Below are positions 17,559 through 26,134 of a stretch of DNA of 64,000 nucleotides, in pieces. A model generated the notes under the pieces. It worked only from the letters and a program-made list of their open reading frames with translations. It did no database searches and had not been told where the DNA came from. How positions within the stretch are numbered: position 1 is the first letter of the stretch; every line of letters begins with the position of its first letter. The DNA is taken from contig CBDCVQ010000007.1 in assembly GCA_965223165.1 (NCBI GenBank), forward strand, positions 310,001 to 374,000, read 5' to 3'. Source of the stretch: JABDMH01 sp965223165. GTDB taxonomy: Bacteria > Bacteroidota > Bacteroidia > Chitinophagales > Saprospiraceae. A program made the position numbers and the translations under genes.

Positions 17559-18721
17559 CAATCGACGATCATGGAGGCGTGATCCAAGGTCTGCTGCTCC
17601 ATGTGCTCCGGCAGCGCTCGCTCTTCATACTGCTGGTTGCGCAGCTGAGGCACAAATCCAGCCTCCCGGATCGCCTGTTGAATCCCATCAGCGGTGAAGC
17701 GAAATGCAGCACCTGCGGCAGATACGACATTCTCCTCGATCATGATACTGCCAAAGTCATTGGCTCCTCCATGGAGGCAAAGCTGCCCTATCGATTTGCC
17801 GACGGTCAGCCAGGAGGCCTGAATGTTGGTGATATTGGGCAGCATAATCCGGCTGAGTGCAATCATGCGTACATACTCATCGCCGGTACAGGTGTTGCGT
17901 GCACGTTTCAAGCGCTGGAGGATGGTGTCCTCATCCTGGAAGGGCCACGGAATGAAAGCGATAAATCCCTTGGCGCCGTCCGGTTTCTCCGATTGCACTT
18001 GCCTCAGATCAACCAGATGCTGCATCCGCTCCAGGTTGGTCTCAATGTGTCCAAACATCATCGTGGCAGAGGTCGTCAGGTCCAGTTGGTGGGCCGCCCG
18101 CATGATGTCCAGCCACTCTTCGCTGCCGCACTTGCCCTTGGAGATCAGTCGTCGGACGCGGTCACTGAGTATCTCCGCACCCGCACCGGGCAAGGAGTCA
18201 AGGCCAGCATCCTTGAGCGCCCGCAAGACCTCCAGATGTGAGGAGGACGCTAGCTTGGTAATGTGTGCCACCTCCGGAGGGCCCAGGGCATGTAGCTTTA
18301 GTCTCGGATACAGACGCTTCAACTCCCTAAACAGATCGCAGTAGTAGTCCAGGCCCAGATCGGGATGGTGGCCTCCCTGCAGCAGCAATTGCTCGCCACC
18401 ATATCGGAAGGTCTCTTCAATCTTTGTCTTGTACTGCTCTATTGAGGTGACATAGGCTTCTTCATGGCCGGGCCGCCGGTAGAAATTGCAAAACTTGCAG
18501 TTGGCGATACAGACATTCGTCGTATTCGAATTGCGATCGATGATCCAGGTCACCTTGCGACCGGGCACGTGATGCTGCCTTAGTTGATCGCCCACATACA
18601 TCAGGTCAGCCGTCGCCGCCTGTTCAAAGAGGAAGACGCCCTCCTCAGCGGTGAGGAAGTCCAGGTCAAGCGCTCGCTGCAATAGCTTTTCTGTATCCAG
18701 GGAAGATCGATCCATACCCAT
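17558..18721 (-). CDS. mqnC: Cyclic dehypoxanthinyl futalosine synthase (radical SAM)
   Basis: Radical-SAM enzyme that cyclises dehypoxanthinyl futalosine in the futalosine route to menaquinone. The 4Fe-4S motif is the cysteine triad in NVCIANCKFCNFYRR (CxxxCxxC), followed by GGEQLLLQGGHHPDLGL and the LDSLPGAGAEI block shared by MqnC, MqnE and CofH. The pattern VTWIIDRNSNTTNVC and the length (388 residues) favour MqnC over MqnE. The ATG at 18721 is used; 18715 is also possible. A TATATTTG box ends only 4 nt upstream, so the leader is very short. Other mqn genes are not in the window. Confidence 0.9.
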   Translation of the reverse strand: MGMDRSSLDTEKLLQRALDLDFLTAEEGVFLFEQAATADLMYVGDQLRQHHVPGRKVTWIIDRNSNTTNVCIANCKFCNFYRRPGHEEAYVTSIEQYKTKIEETFRYGGEQLLLQGGHHPDLGLDYYCDLFRELKRLYPRLKLHALGPPEVAHITKLASSSHLEVLRALKDAGLDSLPGAGAEILSDRVRRLISKGKCGSEEWLDIMRAAHQLDLTTSATMMFGHIETNLERMQHLVDLRQVQSEKPDGAKGFIAFIPWPFQDEDTILQRLKRARNTCTGDEYVRMIALSRIMLPNITNIQASWLTVGKSIGQLCLHGGANDFGSIMIEENVVSAAGAAFRFTADGIQQAIREAGFVPQLRNQQYEERALPEHMEQQTLDHASMIVD

Positions 18722-19141
18722 CAAACAAATATATGAAAGTGATGTTCCCCCTTGGGGCTGCGCATGGATCGTTGAAACTTTTTCACGACCAAATCACTTT
18801 ATGGTTACTGCCGGGCGATTTCGCCACCGATGAGATGGGACCGTCCTCTCGCCCAGCACCGATCTGCTGAATAGGGCAGCGCTGCCGTTTAGCATCGTAC
18901 CCTGAAACGAGCCTTTGTGCAGAAACCGTTGGGTATATATGTCAGTCGAGGACCCCTCACATGCCCTGGTTGTTCTTGTTGAAGGTATTCCAACACCCTC
19001 AAGGACCACACAGCCCAGATCAGGCTGAGTTGGGCGTCCCTGCCAAACGCTATGGCCAGGTCGCTGTCACGCTAAAGCCTTGATCATGCGATTGCCCTGA
19101 TTTGAAAGAAGCCAGGGCTGGACAAGTACGACAAAAAGCAC
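18722..19141. other. Intergenic region between mqnC and rimP
   Basis: About 420 bp between the divergent mqnC and rimP transcription units. Apart from the mqnC promoter box at its left edge I see no gene, tRNA or strong hairpin. A 71-codon minus-strand frame (18794-19009) has no recognisable content and is treated as noise. Confidence 0.5.
18726..18733 (-). promoter_or_regulatory. Putative -7 promoter element of mqnC
   Basis: Read on the minus strand this is TATATTTG, an exact match to TAnnTTTG. The expected transcript start would fall at or within a few bases of the mqnC ATG, implying a leaderless or nearly leaderless message. Confidence 0.45.
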
Positions 19142-19149
19142 TATATTTG
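19142..19149 (+). promoter_or_regulatory. Putative -7 promoter element of the rimP-nusA-infB operon
   Basis: TATATTTG matches TAnnTTTG. It lies 14 nt before the terminator-like hairpin at 19164, so transcription from here would run straight into that hairpin. Confidence 0.5.
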
Positions 19150-19163
19150 CAGCGTTTTTCGGG

Positions 19164-19195
19164 AAGAGGGAACAGTGGCTGTTCCCTCTTTTTGT
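19164..19195 (+). terminator. Leader terminator/attenuator in front of rimP-nusA-infB
   Basis: A perfect 12-bp stem (AAGAGGGAACAG / CTGTTCCCTCTT, 19164-19175 with 19179-19190) closed by a 3-nt loop and followed by a U-run. It is a textbook intrinsic terminator placed only ~15 nt after the putative start of transcription and 26 nt before the rimP start codon. No gene upstream on this strand needs terminating, so a premature-termination (attenuation) role for the operon is the natural reading. NusA, encoded by the operon, acts on exactly such hairpins, which suggests feedback control (inference). Confidence 0.7.
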
Positions 19196-19215
19196 TAATA
19201 CGTAGTCGGTGCAAT

Positions 19216-19686
19216 TTGGACAAGCAGCAATTAGCGGATTGGTTGGAAGAGCGGATTGGGGAGTATGATCCGAATGACTACTTCTTGGTCGATGTAGATT
19301 GGCAACCAGGCATCAACAAGATGGTGGTCTATGTCGACAGCGAGCAGGCACTTTCATTGCACCAATGCCAGCAGTTGAGCAGGTACATCGAGGCACAACT
19401 CGATGTATCAGAGCTGATTGGTCTGACGTATTCGTTGGACGTCTCTTCACCGGGATTGGATCGGCCACTCCAGGATCGCAGGCAGTACTCCAAGCACGTG
19501 GGTCGGGTGCTTCGGGTCGTCACGGAGGACGGTCAGTACATCGGCAAGCTGCTTAGCATGGACGAGGCGCAGATCGAGATACAGCAAGAGGTACCGCAGG
19601 GGCCAAAGCGCAAGCCACTTTATCAGGACATAATCACAATTAGCTTTGAAGATATCAAGGAAACATTTGTTGAGATAAGATTTTAA
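19216..19686 (+). CDS. rimP: Ribosome maturation factor RimP
   Basis: RimP helps 30S subunit maturation. The protein shows YFLVDVDWQPGINKMVVYVD in the N-terminal alpha/beta domain, LDVSSPGLDRPL (the family signature) and a C-terminal SH3-like barrel. No ATG fits; the best start is the in-frame TTG at 19216, which begins MDKQQLADWLEERIG as in homologues. Any earlier start would sit upstream of, or inside, the attenuator hairpin. It gives 156 residues, the normal length. It is followed 12 bp later by nusA in the classical order. Confidence 0.88.
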   Translation: MDKQQLADWLEERIGEYDPNDYFLVDVDWQPGINKMVVYVDSEQALSLHQCQQLSRYIEAQLDVSELIGLTYSLDVSSPGLDRPLQDRRQYSKHVGRVLRVVTEDGQYIGKLLSMDEAQIEIQQEVPQGPKRKPLYQDIITISFEDIKETFVEIRF

Positions 19687-19698
19687 AAAACAAGCAGC

Positions 19699-20937
19699 AT
19701 GAATCTTGTAGATACGTTTGCCGAATTCAAAACTGGCAAAAACATAGATCGCCCCACCATGGTGCGGGTACTCGAAGATGTATTCAGAACCCTGATCCGA
19801 AAAAAGTACGGTGATGACGAAAATTTTGATGTGATCGTCAACACGACTAAGGGGGACTTGGAGCTTTGGCGGGTACGTGAGATCGTACCCGATGGCGAGG
19901 TCACGGATGAGAGCAGCCAAATCTCTATCTCCGAGGCCCTGTCGATAGATGAGGATTACGAGATTGGCGAAGAGTGTTACGAGCAATTGTTTCTCGAAGA
20001 CTTTGGACGCCGGGCTATCATGGCCGCTCGTCAGACCCTGATCTCCAGGATCATGGAGCTCGAGAAGGATGAAGTCTTCAAGCGCTACAACGAGCGCATC
20101 GGTGATGTCGTACTTGGCGAGGTGCACCAGATCTTGAAGCGTGAGATTCTGGTGATTGACGACGCTACCGGCAGCGAGCTGGTACTGCCGCGTACCGAGA
20201 TGATCCGGGGTGACTTCTTCCGCAAGGGGGACATGGTCAAGGCCGTGATCAAGCGGGTCGAGATGAAGAACAACTCCCCGGTGGTAGTCATATCCCGTAC
20301 CGAGAGCGTTTTCTTAGAGAAGTTGATGGAGCAAGAAGTGCCGGAGATCGAAGATGGACTAATCACCATCAAGAAGATTGTGCGCATACCTGGTGAGCGG
20401 GCCAAGGTCGCGGTGGAATCCTACGACGATCGGATTGACCCCGTCGGAGCTTGTGTCGGGATGAAGGGATCCCGGATTCATGGGATCGTACGAGAGTTGA
20501 AAAATGAGAATATTGACATTGTCAATTTTACAAACAATCTGATCCTGTTTATCCAGCGGGCATTGACGCCGGCCAAAGTGTCTAATATCGAGTTGGAGAT
20601 GGAGCAAAAGCGAGCCTCCGTATTCCTCAAGCCCGATCAGGTGTCACTTGCGATCGGTAAGGGTGGCTCCAATATCAAGCTGGCCAGCCGATTGACCGGA
20701 TTCGAAATTGATGTGTACCGCGATTCGGATGAATTAGAGGTCGACGATGTCGAGTTGGATGAGTTTGCAGACGAAATAGAAGCTTGGATTATTGATGAAT
20801 TAAAAAATATTGGTTGCGACACGGCCAGGTCCGTTTTGAAGTTGAGTAAAGAAGAACTGGTAAGGCGATCAGACCTCGAAGATGAGACCATCACAGAGGT
20901 GCTCAAGATTTTGGCCTCGGAGTTTGAGGATGAGTGA
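19699..20937 (+). CDS. nusA: Transcription termination/antitermination factor NusA
   Basis: RNA-polymerase-binding elongation factor that modulates pausing, termination and antitermination. Domain order: N-terminal RNAP-binding domain (~1-125), S1 domain (~130-200, GDVVLGEVHQILKREILVI), then two KH domains (~225-345) including GACVGMKGSRI and LAIGKGGSNIKLASRLTG. After the KH domains a short helical acidic tail (WIIDELKNIGCDTARSVL...) takes the place of the full AR repeats of proteobacteria. Its 412 residues fit Bacteroidota NusA. It is 12 bp after rimP and 47 bp before infB. Confidence 0.96.
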   Translation: MNLVDTFAEFKTGKNIDRPTMVRVLEDVFRTLIRKKYGDDENFDVIVNTTKGDLELWRVREIVPDGEVTDESSQISISEALSIDEDYEIGEECYEQLFLEDFGRRAIMAARQTLISRIMELEKDEVFKRYNERIGDVVLGEVHQILKREILVIDDATGSELVLPRTEMIRGDFFRKGDMVKAVIKRVEMKNNSPVVVISRTESVFLEKLMEQEVPEIEDGLITIKKIVRIPGERAKVAVESYDDRIDPVGACVGMKGSRIHGIVRELKNENIDIVNFTNNLILFIQRALTPAKVSNIELEMEQKRASVFLKPDQVSLAIGKGGSNIKLASRLTGFEIDVYRDSDELEVDDVELDEFADEIEAWIIDELKNIGCDTARSVLKLSKEELVRRSDLEDETITEVLKILASEFEDE

Positions 20938-20954
20938 TCTTTAGTAGGAATAAC

Positions 20955-20962
20955 TACCTTTG
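20955..20962 (+). promoter_or_regulatory. Putative internal -7 promoter element before infB
   Basis: TACCTTTG fits TAnnTTTG and is 22 nt before the infB ATG. It may add transcription of infB independent of the attenuated leader promoter. Confidence 0.4.
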
Positions 20963-20984
20963 TCGCAGCATTAGCGCAGCTTAA

Positions 20985-23648
20985 ATGGCAAGACGTTTAG
21001 TCAAAATAGCGAAAGAATTAAATGTGGGGACGACCTCCATCGTCGACCATCTGCAGGAGAATGGTTTTGAGGTTGATAACAAACCGACTGCCAAGATCAC
21101 GGACGAGATGTATGATATTCTCGTAAAGGAATTTCAGAACTCGATGGCGGTCAAAGAGCAGGCGGATCAACTGATCATCGGCACCAGACCGACCAAGGAG
21201 GAGGTAGTGGAGGCGCCGCCACCACCACCACCGCCACCGCCCGTAGAAGAGCTCGCGGAAGTCAAGAAAGTGGAGCTGCCCCCCGAGGAAGTAATCGATG
21301 GCCGACAAGACGCCAAAGCGCAAATCAAGGTCGTAGGGAAGATCGAACTGGAGAAGGAGAAAGCGGCCAAAGCTGAAGAGGAGAAAGCCGCTGAGGCACC
21401 GGCAGAGACGCCGGCACCGGCAGAGACCGAGGACAAGGCAGCGGCAGAGGAACCTGCTGCACCAGCACCGCCGCCGGAAGAAATGGTGCGGGCAGAAACA
21501 CCACAATTGCAGGGGCTAAAGATCTTGGGTAAGATTGACACCAAGAAGTTTGACAAGCCCAAGCCAAAGAAAGAAGAAAAGACGGCGACCCCCGCTGCCA
21601 AGACCGGAGCAAAAGATGACGGAGCACGCAAGCGGAGACGGCGCCGCACCAAGATCAAGCCATCGCGACTCTCTCAAGATCAAGGACGCGACGGACGCCG
21701 CGGCAAGCGCGTAGAAGAGGTCAAGGAGGTCAGCCAAAAGGAGATCGATGAGAAGATCCGAGCTACCATGGCTCGTCTGGCCGGTGGCAGTAAGAAGAAA
21801 CGACAGAAGATACGCCGGGATAAGCGCGACACGATGCGTGAGAAGCAGGAAATGCAGGAGATGGAGCGCGAAAGCAAAGCCATCCAGCTCACCGAGTTTG
21901 TCACCGCCTCTGAGCTAGCTAGCCTCATGGATATCTCGATCACCGATGTGATCACCACCTGTATGAATCTCGGTGTCATTGTCTCCATCAACCAACGACT
22001 AGATGCGGAGATCATTGAGCTCCTGGCCGAAGAGTTTGGACATGAAGTGGAGTTCATCAGTGCGGAAGAGCAGAACGACGATGACGAAGAGATCATCGAT
22101 GCGGAGGAAGATCTCGAACCCCGGGCCCCGATCGTCACGGTGATGGGTCACGTGGATCACGGTAAGACGTCACTGCTGGACTATATCCGAGAGGCGAAAG
22201 TAGCCGAAGGCGAGGCAGGAGGGATCACGCAGCATATTGGAGCCTACGAGGTAATGGTCGGCGATCAAAAGGTCACCTTCCTCGATACACCTGGGCACGA
22301 GGCCTTTACGGCCATGCGAGCCAGGGGCGCCAAGGCGACAGATATTGCCGTCATCATCGTGGCCGCAGATGACAGTATCATGCCACAGACCAAAGAAGCC
22401 ATTAGCCACGCGCAAGCGGCCGGTGTGCCAATGATCTTTGCCATCAACAAGATCGACAAGGCCGGTGCAGATCCGGAGCGGATCAAACAGCAACTGGCAT
22501 CGATGAACTTCCTCGTAGAATCTTGGGGAGGAAAATACCAATCGCAAGACATCTCCGCCAAGACCGGAGAAAACATAGATCAACTGCTGGAGAAAATCGT
22601 GCTCGAGGCCGAAATCCTGGAGCTCAAGGCCAATCCCAATCGGCCGGCCGTGGGCACCGTCATTGAAGCTTCGCTCGACAAAGGTCGCGGCTACGTCTGT
22701 AAGTTGCTCGTGACCAATGGATCCCTCAAAGTAGGTGATCCGGTCATCTCCGGCGAGCATTCAGGCCGGGTCAAAGCCATGTTTAATGAGCGGGGCCGAC
22801 GCGTCAAAGAGGTGGGACCCTCCACACCGGTACTCATCTTGGGCTTGAGCGGAGCACCGCAAGCTGGCGAGAAGTTTAAAGTGGTCGAATCTGAGCAGGA
22901 AGCCAGACAACTGGCCACCAAGCGAGCTCAGATCAACCGCGAGCAAGCCAACCGAGCCAGCAAACGTATCAGTCTGGATGAGATCGGTCGACGACTCGCT
23001 CTGGGCACCTTCAAAGAGCTTAACCTCATCGTCAAAGGTGACGTGGATGGCAGTATCGAGGCCCTGTCCGATTCTTTGATCAAGTTGTCGCAAAAGACGG
23101 TGGCGGTCAATGTCATCCACAAGGCAGTGGGTCAAATCATCGAGTCGGATGTGCTTCTGGCATCCGCTTCTGACGCCATCATCATCGGCTTCCAGGTGCG
23201 GCCCTCGATCGGTGCCCGAAGACTGGCCGAGCAGGAGGGCGTTCAGATAAAGCTGTATTCGATCATCTACGAAGCCATAGAGGAGATCACATCGGCCATC
23301 GAAGGTCTGCTAGAACCGACGATCGAAGAGAAAATTGTCGCCCAAGTAGTGGTCCGAGAGACCTACAAGATCAGCAAGGTGGGCACCGTAGCCGGATGCT
23401 ACGTCGAAGAAGGCAAAATCGCTCGAGACTCCAACATTCGCCTCATCCGAGAGGGTATCGTGATCTACCCATCCAAAGAGGGTGTCAAAGGTGAAATCAG
23501 CTCTTTGAAGCGCTTCAAGGACGATGTCAAGGAGGTGCGAAGTGGCATGGAGTGCGGAATCACTGTCAAGAACTTCAATGACATCAAAGTGGGCGATGTC
23601 ATTGAGGGCTATGATATCATCAAGATCAAGCAGACGCTGGAAAGCTGA
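20985..23648 (+). CDS. infB: Translation initiation factor IF-2
   Basis: GTPase that brings initiator tRNA to the 30S subunit. Residues 1-50 form an IF2_N module (RLVKIAKELNVGTTSIVDHL); a long linker follows with nine consecutive prolines (~80-90), Glu/Ala-rich and Lys/Arg-rich tracts; a second IF2_N-like module is at ~300-350. The G domain starts near 385 with GHVDHGKTS, then DTPGHEAF and NKID, followed by the C1/C2 domains. Length 887 residues, in the normal range for Bacteroidota. The low-complexity linker gives long open antisense frames that are not genes. Confidence 0.97.
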   Translation: MARRLVKIAKELNVGTTSIVDHLQENGFEVDNKPTAKITDEMYDILVKEFQNSMAVKEQADQLIIGTRPTKEEVVEAPPPPPPPPPVEELAEVKKVELPPEEVIDGRQDAKAQIKVVGKIELEKEKAAKAEEEKAAEAPAETPAPAETEDKAAAEEPAAPAPPPEEMVRAETPQLQGLKILGKIDTKKFDKPKPKKEEKTATPAAKTGAKDDGARKRRRRRTKIKPSRLSQDQGRDGRRGKRVEEVKEVSQKEIDEKIRATMARLAGGSKKKRQKIRRDKRDTMREKQEMQEMERESKAIQLTEFVTASELASLMDISITDVITTCMNLGVIVSINQRLDAEIIELLAEEFGHEVEFISAEEQNDDDEEIIDAEEDLEPRAPIVTVMGHVDHGKTSLLDYIREAKVAEGEAGGITQHIGAYEVMVGDQKVTFLDTPGHEAFTAMRARGAKATDIAVIIVAADDSIMPQTKEAISHAQAAGVPMIFAINKIDKAGADPERIKQQLASMNFLVESWGGKYQSQDISAKTGENIDQLLEKIVLEAEILELKANPNRPAVGTVIEASLDKGRGYVCKLLVTNGSLKVGDPVISGEHSGRVKAMFNERGRRVKEVGPSTPVLILGLSGAPQAGEKFKVVESEQEARQLATKRAQINREQANRASKRISLDEIGRRLALGTFKELNLIVKGDVDGSIEALSDSLIKLSQKTVAVNVIHKAVGQIIESDVLLASASDAIIIGFQVRPSIGARRLAEQEGVQIKLYSIIYEAIEEITSAIEGLLEPTIEEKIVAQVVVRETYKISKVGTVAGCYVEEGKIARDSNIRLIREGIVIYPSKEGVKGEISSLKRFKDDVKEVRSGMECGITVKNFNDIKVGDVIEGYDIIKIKQTLES

Positions 23649-23659
23649 TCTGACCTCAC

Positions 23660-24442
23660 TTGCATTCAACGGAGACCTTACGGGCCACCCTGGAGCACTA
23701 TGTCGCTCAGTACAATCAGCCCTCCTTTATCGAGGACGATCCCATCAGTGTTCCGCACCAATATGAGAGGCAAGGAGATATTGAGATCGCCGGATTATGG
23801 ACTGCGCTTCTGTCCTGGGGCCAGCGCAAGACGATCATCCGAAAGGCCGGGGAGCTCATGCAGCTGATGGACAATGCCCCAGCTGACTTTGTCCGCGATC
23901 ACACCATCCGGGATCGGAGGCGTTTTGAAAACTTTGTGCATCGCACCTTTCAATACACCGATACCCTCTACTTCTTGACTTTCCTGCAGAAGCACTTTCG
24001 CAGGTCAGACACGCTGGAGGATCTGTTTATAGCTGCCGATCTGAAGCAGGGGCTTGCCTCGTTTCATGACCAATTCTTTGCATTGCCCGAAGCACCCCAG
24101 CGGACCCGTAAGCACGTACCCACCCCCGTGCGAAAGTCCTCATGCAAGCGCCTCAATATGTTTCTCCGGTGGATGGTCCGGAGGGACAAGGCAGGGGTCG
24201 ACTTTGGCCTGTGGACTCGCATTCAGCCTGCCCAGCTCTACATTCCCCTGGATGTCCATGTGGATCGGATCGCTCGGCAGCTCGGTCTCTTGACGCGCAA
24301 GCAAACCGATTGGTTGGCTGTGGAAGAACTGACGAAGCGGCTCCGCAGCTTTGACCCGGACGATCCCGTCAAGTACGACTTTGCCCTATTTGGTCTGGGA
24401 GTCCTCGAAAAGCAACGACTGCGTAAGGAGCTTGATCTCTAG
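23660..24442 (+). CDS. TIGR02757 (DUF2400) family protein
   Basis: A 260-residue cytoplasmic protein of the TIGR02757 family, common in Bacteroidota and of unknown function. Recognised blocks are NQPSFIEDDPISVPHQY, DIEIAGLWTALLSWGQR near the N-terminus and LYIPLDVHVDRIARQLGL in the C-terminal half, which resembles the helix-hairpin-helix region of DNA glycosylases. A TTG at 23660 is the best start. Only 11 bp separate it from infB, so it is probably the last gene of the nus operon. A link to DNA repair rests only on fold resemblance. Confidence 0.82.
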   Translation: MHSTETLRATLEHYVAQYNQPSFIEDDPISVPHQYERQGDIEIAGLWTALLSWGQRKTIIRKAGELMQLMDNAPADFVRDHTIRDRRRFENFVHRTFQYTDTLYFLTFLQKHFRRSDTLEDLFIAADLKQGLASFHDQFFALPEAPQRTRKHVPTPVRKSSCKRLNMFLRWMVRRDKAGVDFGLWTRIQPAQLYIPLDVHVDRIARQLGLLTRKQTDWLAVEELTKRLRSFDPDDPVKYDFALFGLGVLEKQRLRKELDL

Positions 24443-24484
24443 TCAAGAACCCCGCCGACTTGCTGCTCGGTGTCGAGTGGAATA

Positions 24485-24559
24485 ATGGTGGGTAATGCAG
24501 GCGGACATCCGCCGGACGCACCACTCCACAGGCCACTCCCCCAGGCGCACTCCCACCAT
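24485..24559. other. Structured intergenic element between TIGR02757 gene and gpmI
   Basis: An 8-bp perfect inverted repeat (ATGGTGGG at 24485-24492 with CCCACCAT at 24552-24559) encloses a second small hairpin (GGCGGA/TCCGCC, 24500-24513). There is no U-run, so it is not a typical terminator. It could be a folded mRNA end or a remnant of a GC-rich repeat. Confidence 0.3.
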
Positions 24560-24571
24560 CTCCTATTTTAT

Positions 24572-24579
24572 TAGCTTTG
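24572..24579 (+). promoter_or_regulatory. Putative -7 promoter element of gpmI
   Basis: TAGCTTTG fits TAnnTTTG and ends 19 nt before the gpmI ATG. Confidence 0.45.
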
Positions 24580-24598
24580 CCGACTTATCAATAGAGGG

Positions 24599-26134
24599 AT
24601 GCAAGGACATAACGAAAGGGTAGCACTGCTGATCCTGGATGGATGGGGCTTGGGTGCAGAGGCCAGCGCTGATGCCATCCGCCAGGCGCATACACCCTGT
24701 ATGGATCGACTGCTGAAGACCTATGAGCATAGCCAGCTCATCACCCATGGTCTGGACGTGGGATTGCCCCCCGGACAGATGGGAAATTCAGAGGTTGGAC
24801 ATCTAAATATCGGTGCTGGCCGCGTGGTCTATCAGCAGTTTGCTCGCATCAACCGATCTATCGAGACCGGAGAGCTTGCCACCAATGAGGTGTTGGTCCA
24901 GGGAGTTAAGGCCGCCGTAGATCGGGGGGCCAGCATTCACCTCATCGGCTTGTTGTCCGATGGCGGAGTCCACTCTCACATCAAGCATCTCCAGGCGCTC
25001 GTGAACATCGTGGAAGAGCTGGGCGCCAAGCAGAATTACATCCACGCCTTCTTGGATGGCAGGGATACCGATCCGGAGGGAGGGGCTGGTTATCTGGAAG
25101 ATCTGCTTCAGCATTTGACGGGCCGCAGTACCCAGGTGGCTTCGCTCATAGGACGCTACTACGCGATGGACCGGGACAAGCGGTGGGAACGAATCAAACT
25201 GGCCTACGACCTCCTCACTACTGCCAAGGGAGCGTTGGTCCAGGACCTGGTCGAGGCATTGCGTGAGAGCTATCGGGCAGGCGTCACCGATGAGTTTGTC
25301 CAGCCCATGGTGGCCAGTGACGGATCAGGTGATCCGGTGGCCACGATCCAGCCGGGTGATCTAGTGATTTGCTTCAACTTCCGCACGGACCGCCCGCGGC
25401 AGATCACCACGGTGCTCACCCAGCAAGATATGCCCGAGCACGAGATGAAGACGCTCCCCATTGAGTACATCTCCATGACGCAATACGATGAACAATACAA
25501 GAACATTGGGGTCATCTTTGACAACCAAGATCTACATGATACGCTGGGAGAAGTACTGTCCCGGGCCGGCAAGAGCCAGGTGCGCATCGCCGAAACGGAG
25601 AAGTACCCTCATGTCACCTTCTTCTTCAATGGCGGGCGGGAAGCTCCGTTTGAGGGAGAGAAAAGAATTCTCATTCCTTCTCCCAAAGTCGCCACCTACG
25701 ACCTGCAGCCTGCCATGAGTGCGGTGGAAATCACGGAGGCCATTATCCAAGAAGTGACGGATCATACACCAGACTTCATCTGCCTCAACTACGCCAATAC
25801 CGACATGGTCGGTCATACCGGCGTGTTTGAGGCCGGAAAAGCGGCCGCGGAGACAGTGGATCGCTGCGTCGGTCAGTTGGAGGAGGTGCTCACTCGACAT
25901 GAATACCACATACTCGTCATCGCCGACCATGGCAATGCGGACTGCATGGTCAATGCCGATGGCACGGTAAATACCGCCCATACCAAGAATCCTGTCCCAT
26001 GCATCTATCTGCCACCACATCCATCCAGACTTGAACTCAGCGACGGAAAGCTGGCGGATATAGCTCCTACCATATTGTCCCTCATGCAGCTGCCCATACC
26101 CGAGGCTATGGACGGTGAGATCCTGCTAAAGTGA
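24599..26134 (+). CDS. gpmI: 2,3-bisphosphoglycerate-independent phosphoglycerate mutase
   Basis: Glycolytic enzyme interconverting 3- and 2-phosphoglycerate with two metal ions (alkaline-phosphatase fold). The catalytic serine sits in GQMGNSEVGHLN (Ser64). Metal and substrate residues are visible in LILDGWGLG at the N-terminus, HAFLDGRDTDP, FNFRTDRPRQIT, NYANTDMVGHTG and VIADHGNADCM. Length 511 residues, normal. A TAGCTTTG box precedes it. Its stop codon overlaps the GTG start of the next gene by four bases (GTGA), so the downstream lipoprotein is probably co-translated. Confidence 0.96.
   Translation: MQGHNERVALLILDGWGLGAEASADAIRQAHTPCMDRLLKTYEHSQLITHGLDVGLPPGQMGNSEVGHLNIGAGRVVYQQFARINRSIETGELATNEVLVQGVKAAVDRGASIHLIGLLSDGGVHSHIKHLQALVNIVEELGAKQNYIHAFLDGRDTDPEGGAGYLEDLLQHLTGRSTQVASLIGRYYAMDRDKRWERIKLAYDLLTTAKGALVQDLVEALRESYRAGVTDEFVQPMVASDGSGDPVATIQPGDLVICFNFRTDRPRQITTVLTQQDMPEHEMKTLPIEYISMTQYDEQYKNIGVIFDNQDLHDTLGEVLSRAGKSQVRIAETEKYPHVTFFFNGGREAPFEGEKRILIPSPKVATYDLQPAMSAVEITEAIIQEVTDHTPDFICLNYANTDMVGHTGVFEAGKAAAETVDRCVGQLEEVLTRHEYHILVIADHGNADCMVNADGTVNTAHTKNPVPCIYLPPHPSRLELSDGKLADIAPTILSLMQLPIPEAMDGEILLK

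Noticed and set aside
21167..21658. 163-codon minus-strand frame opposite the IF-2 linker
   Set aside because: Antisense of the Pro/Ala/Glu-rich linker; composition artefact.
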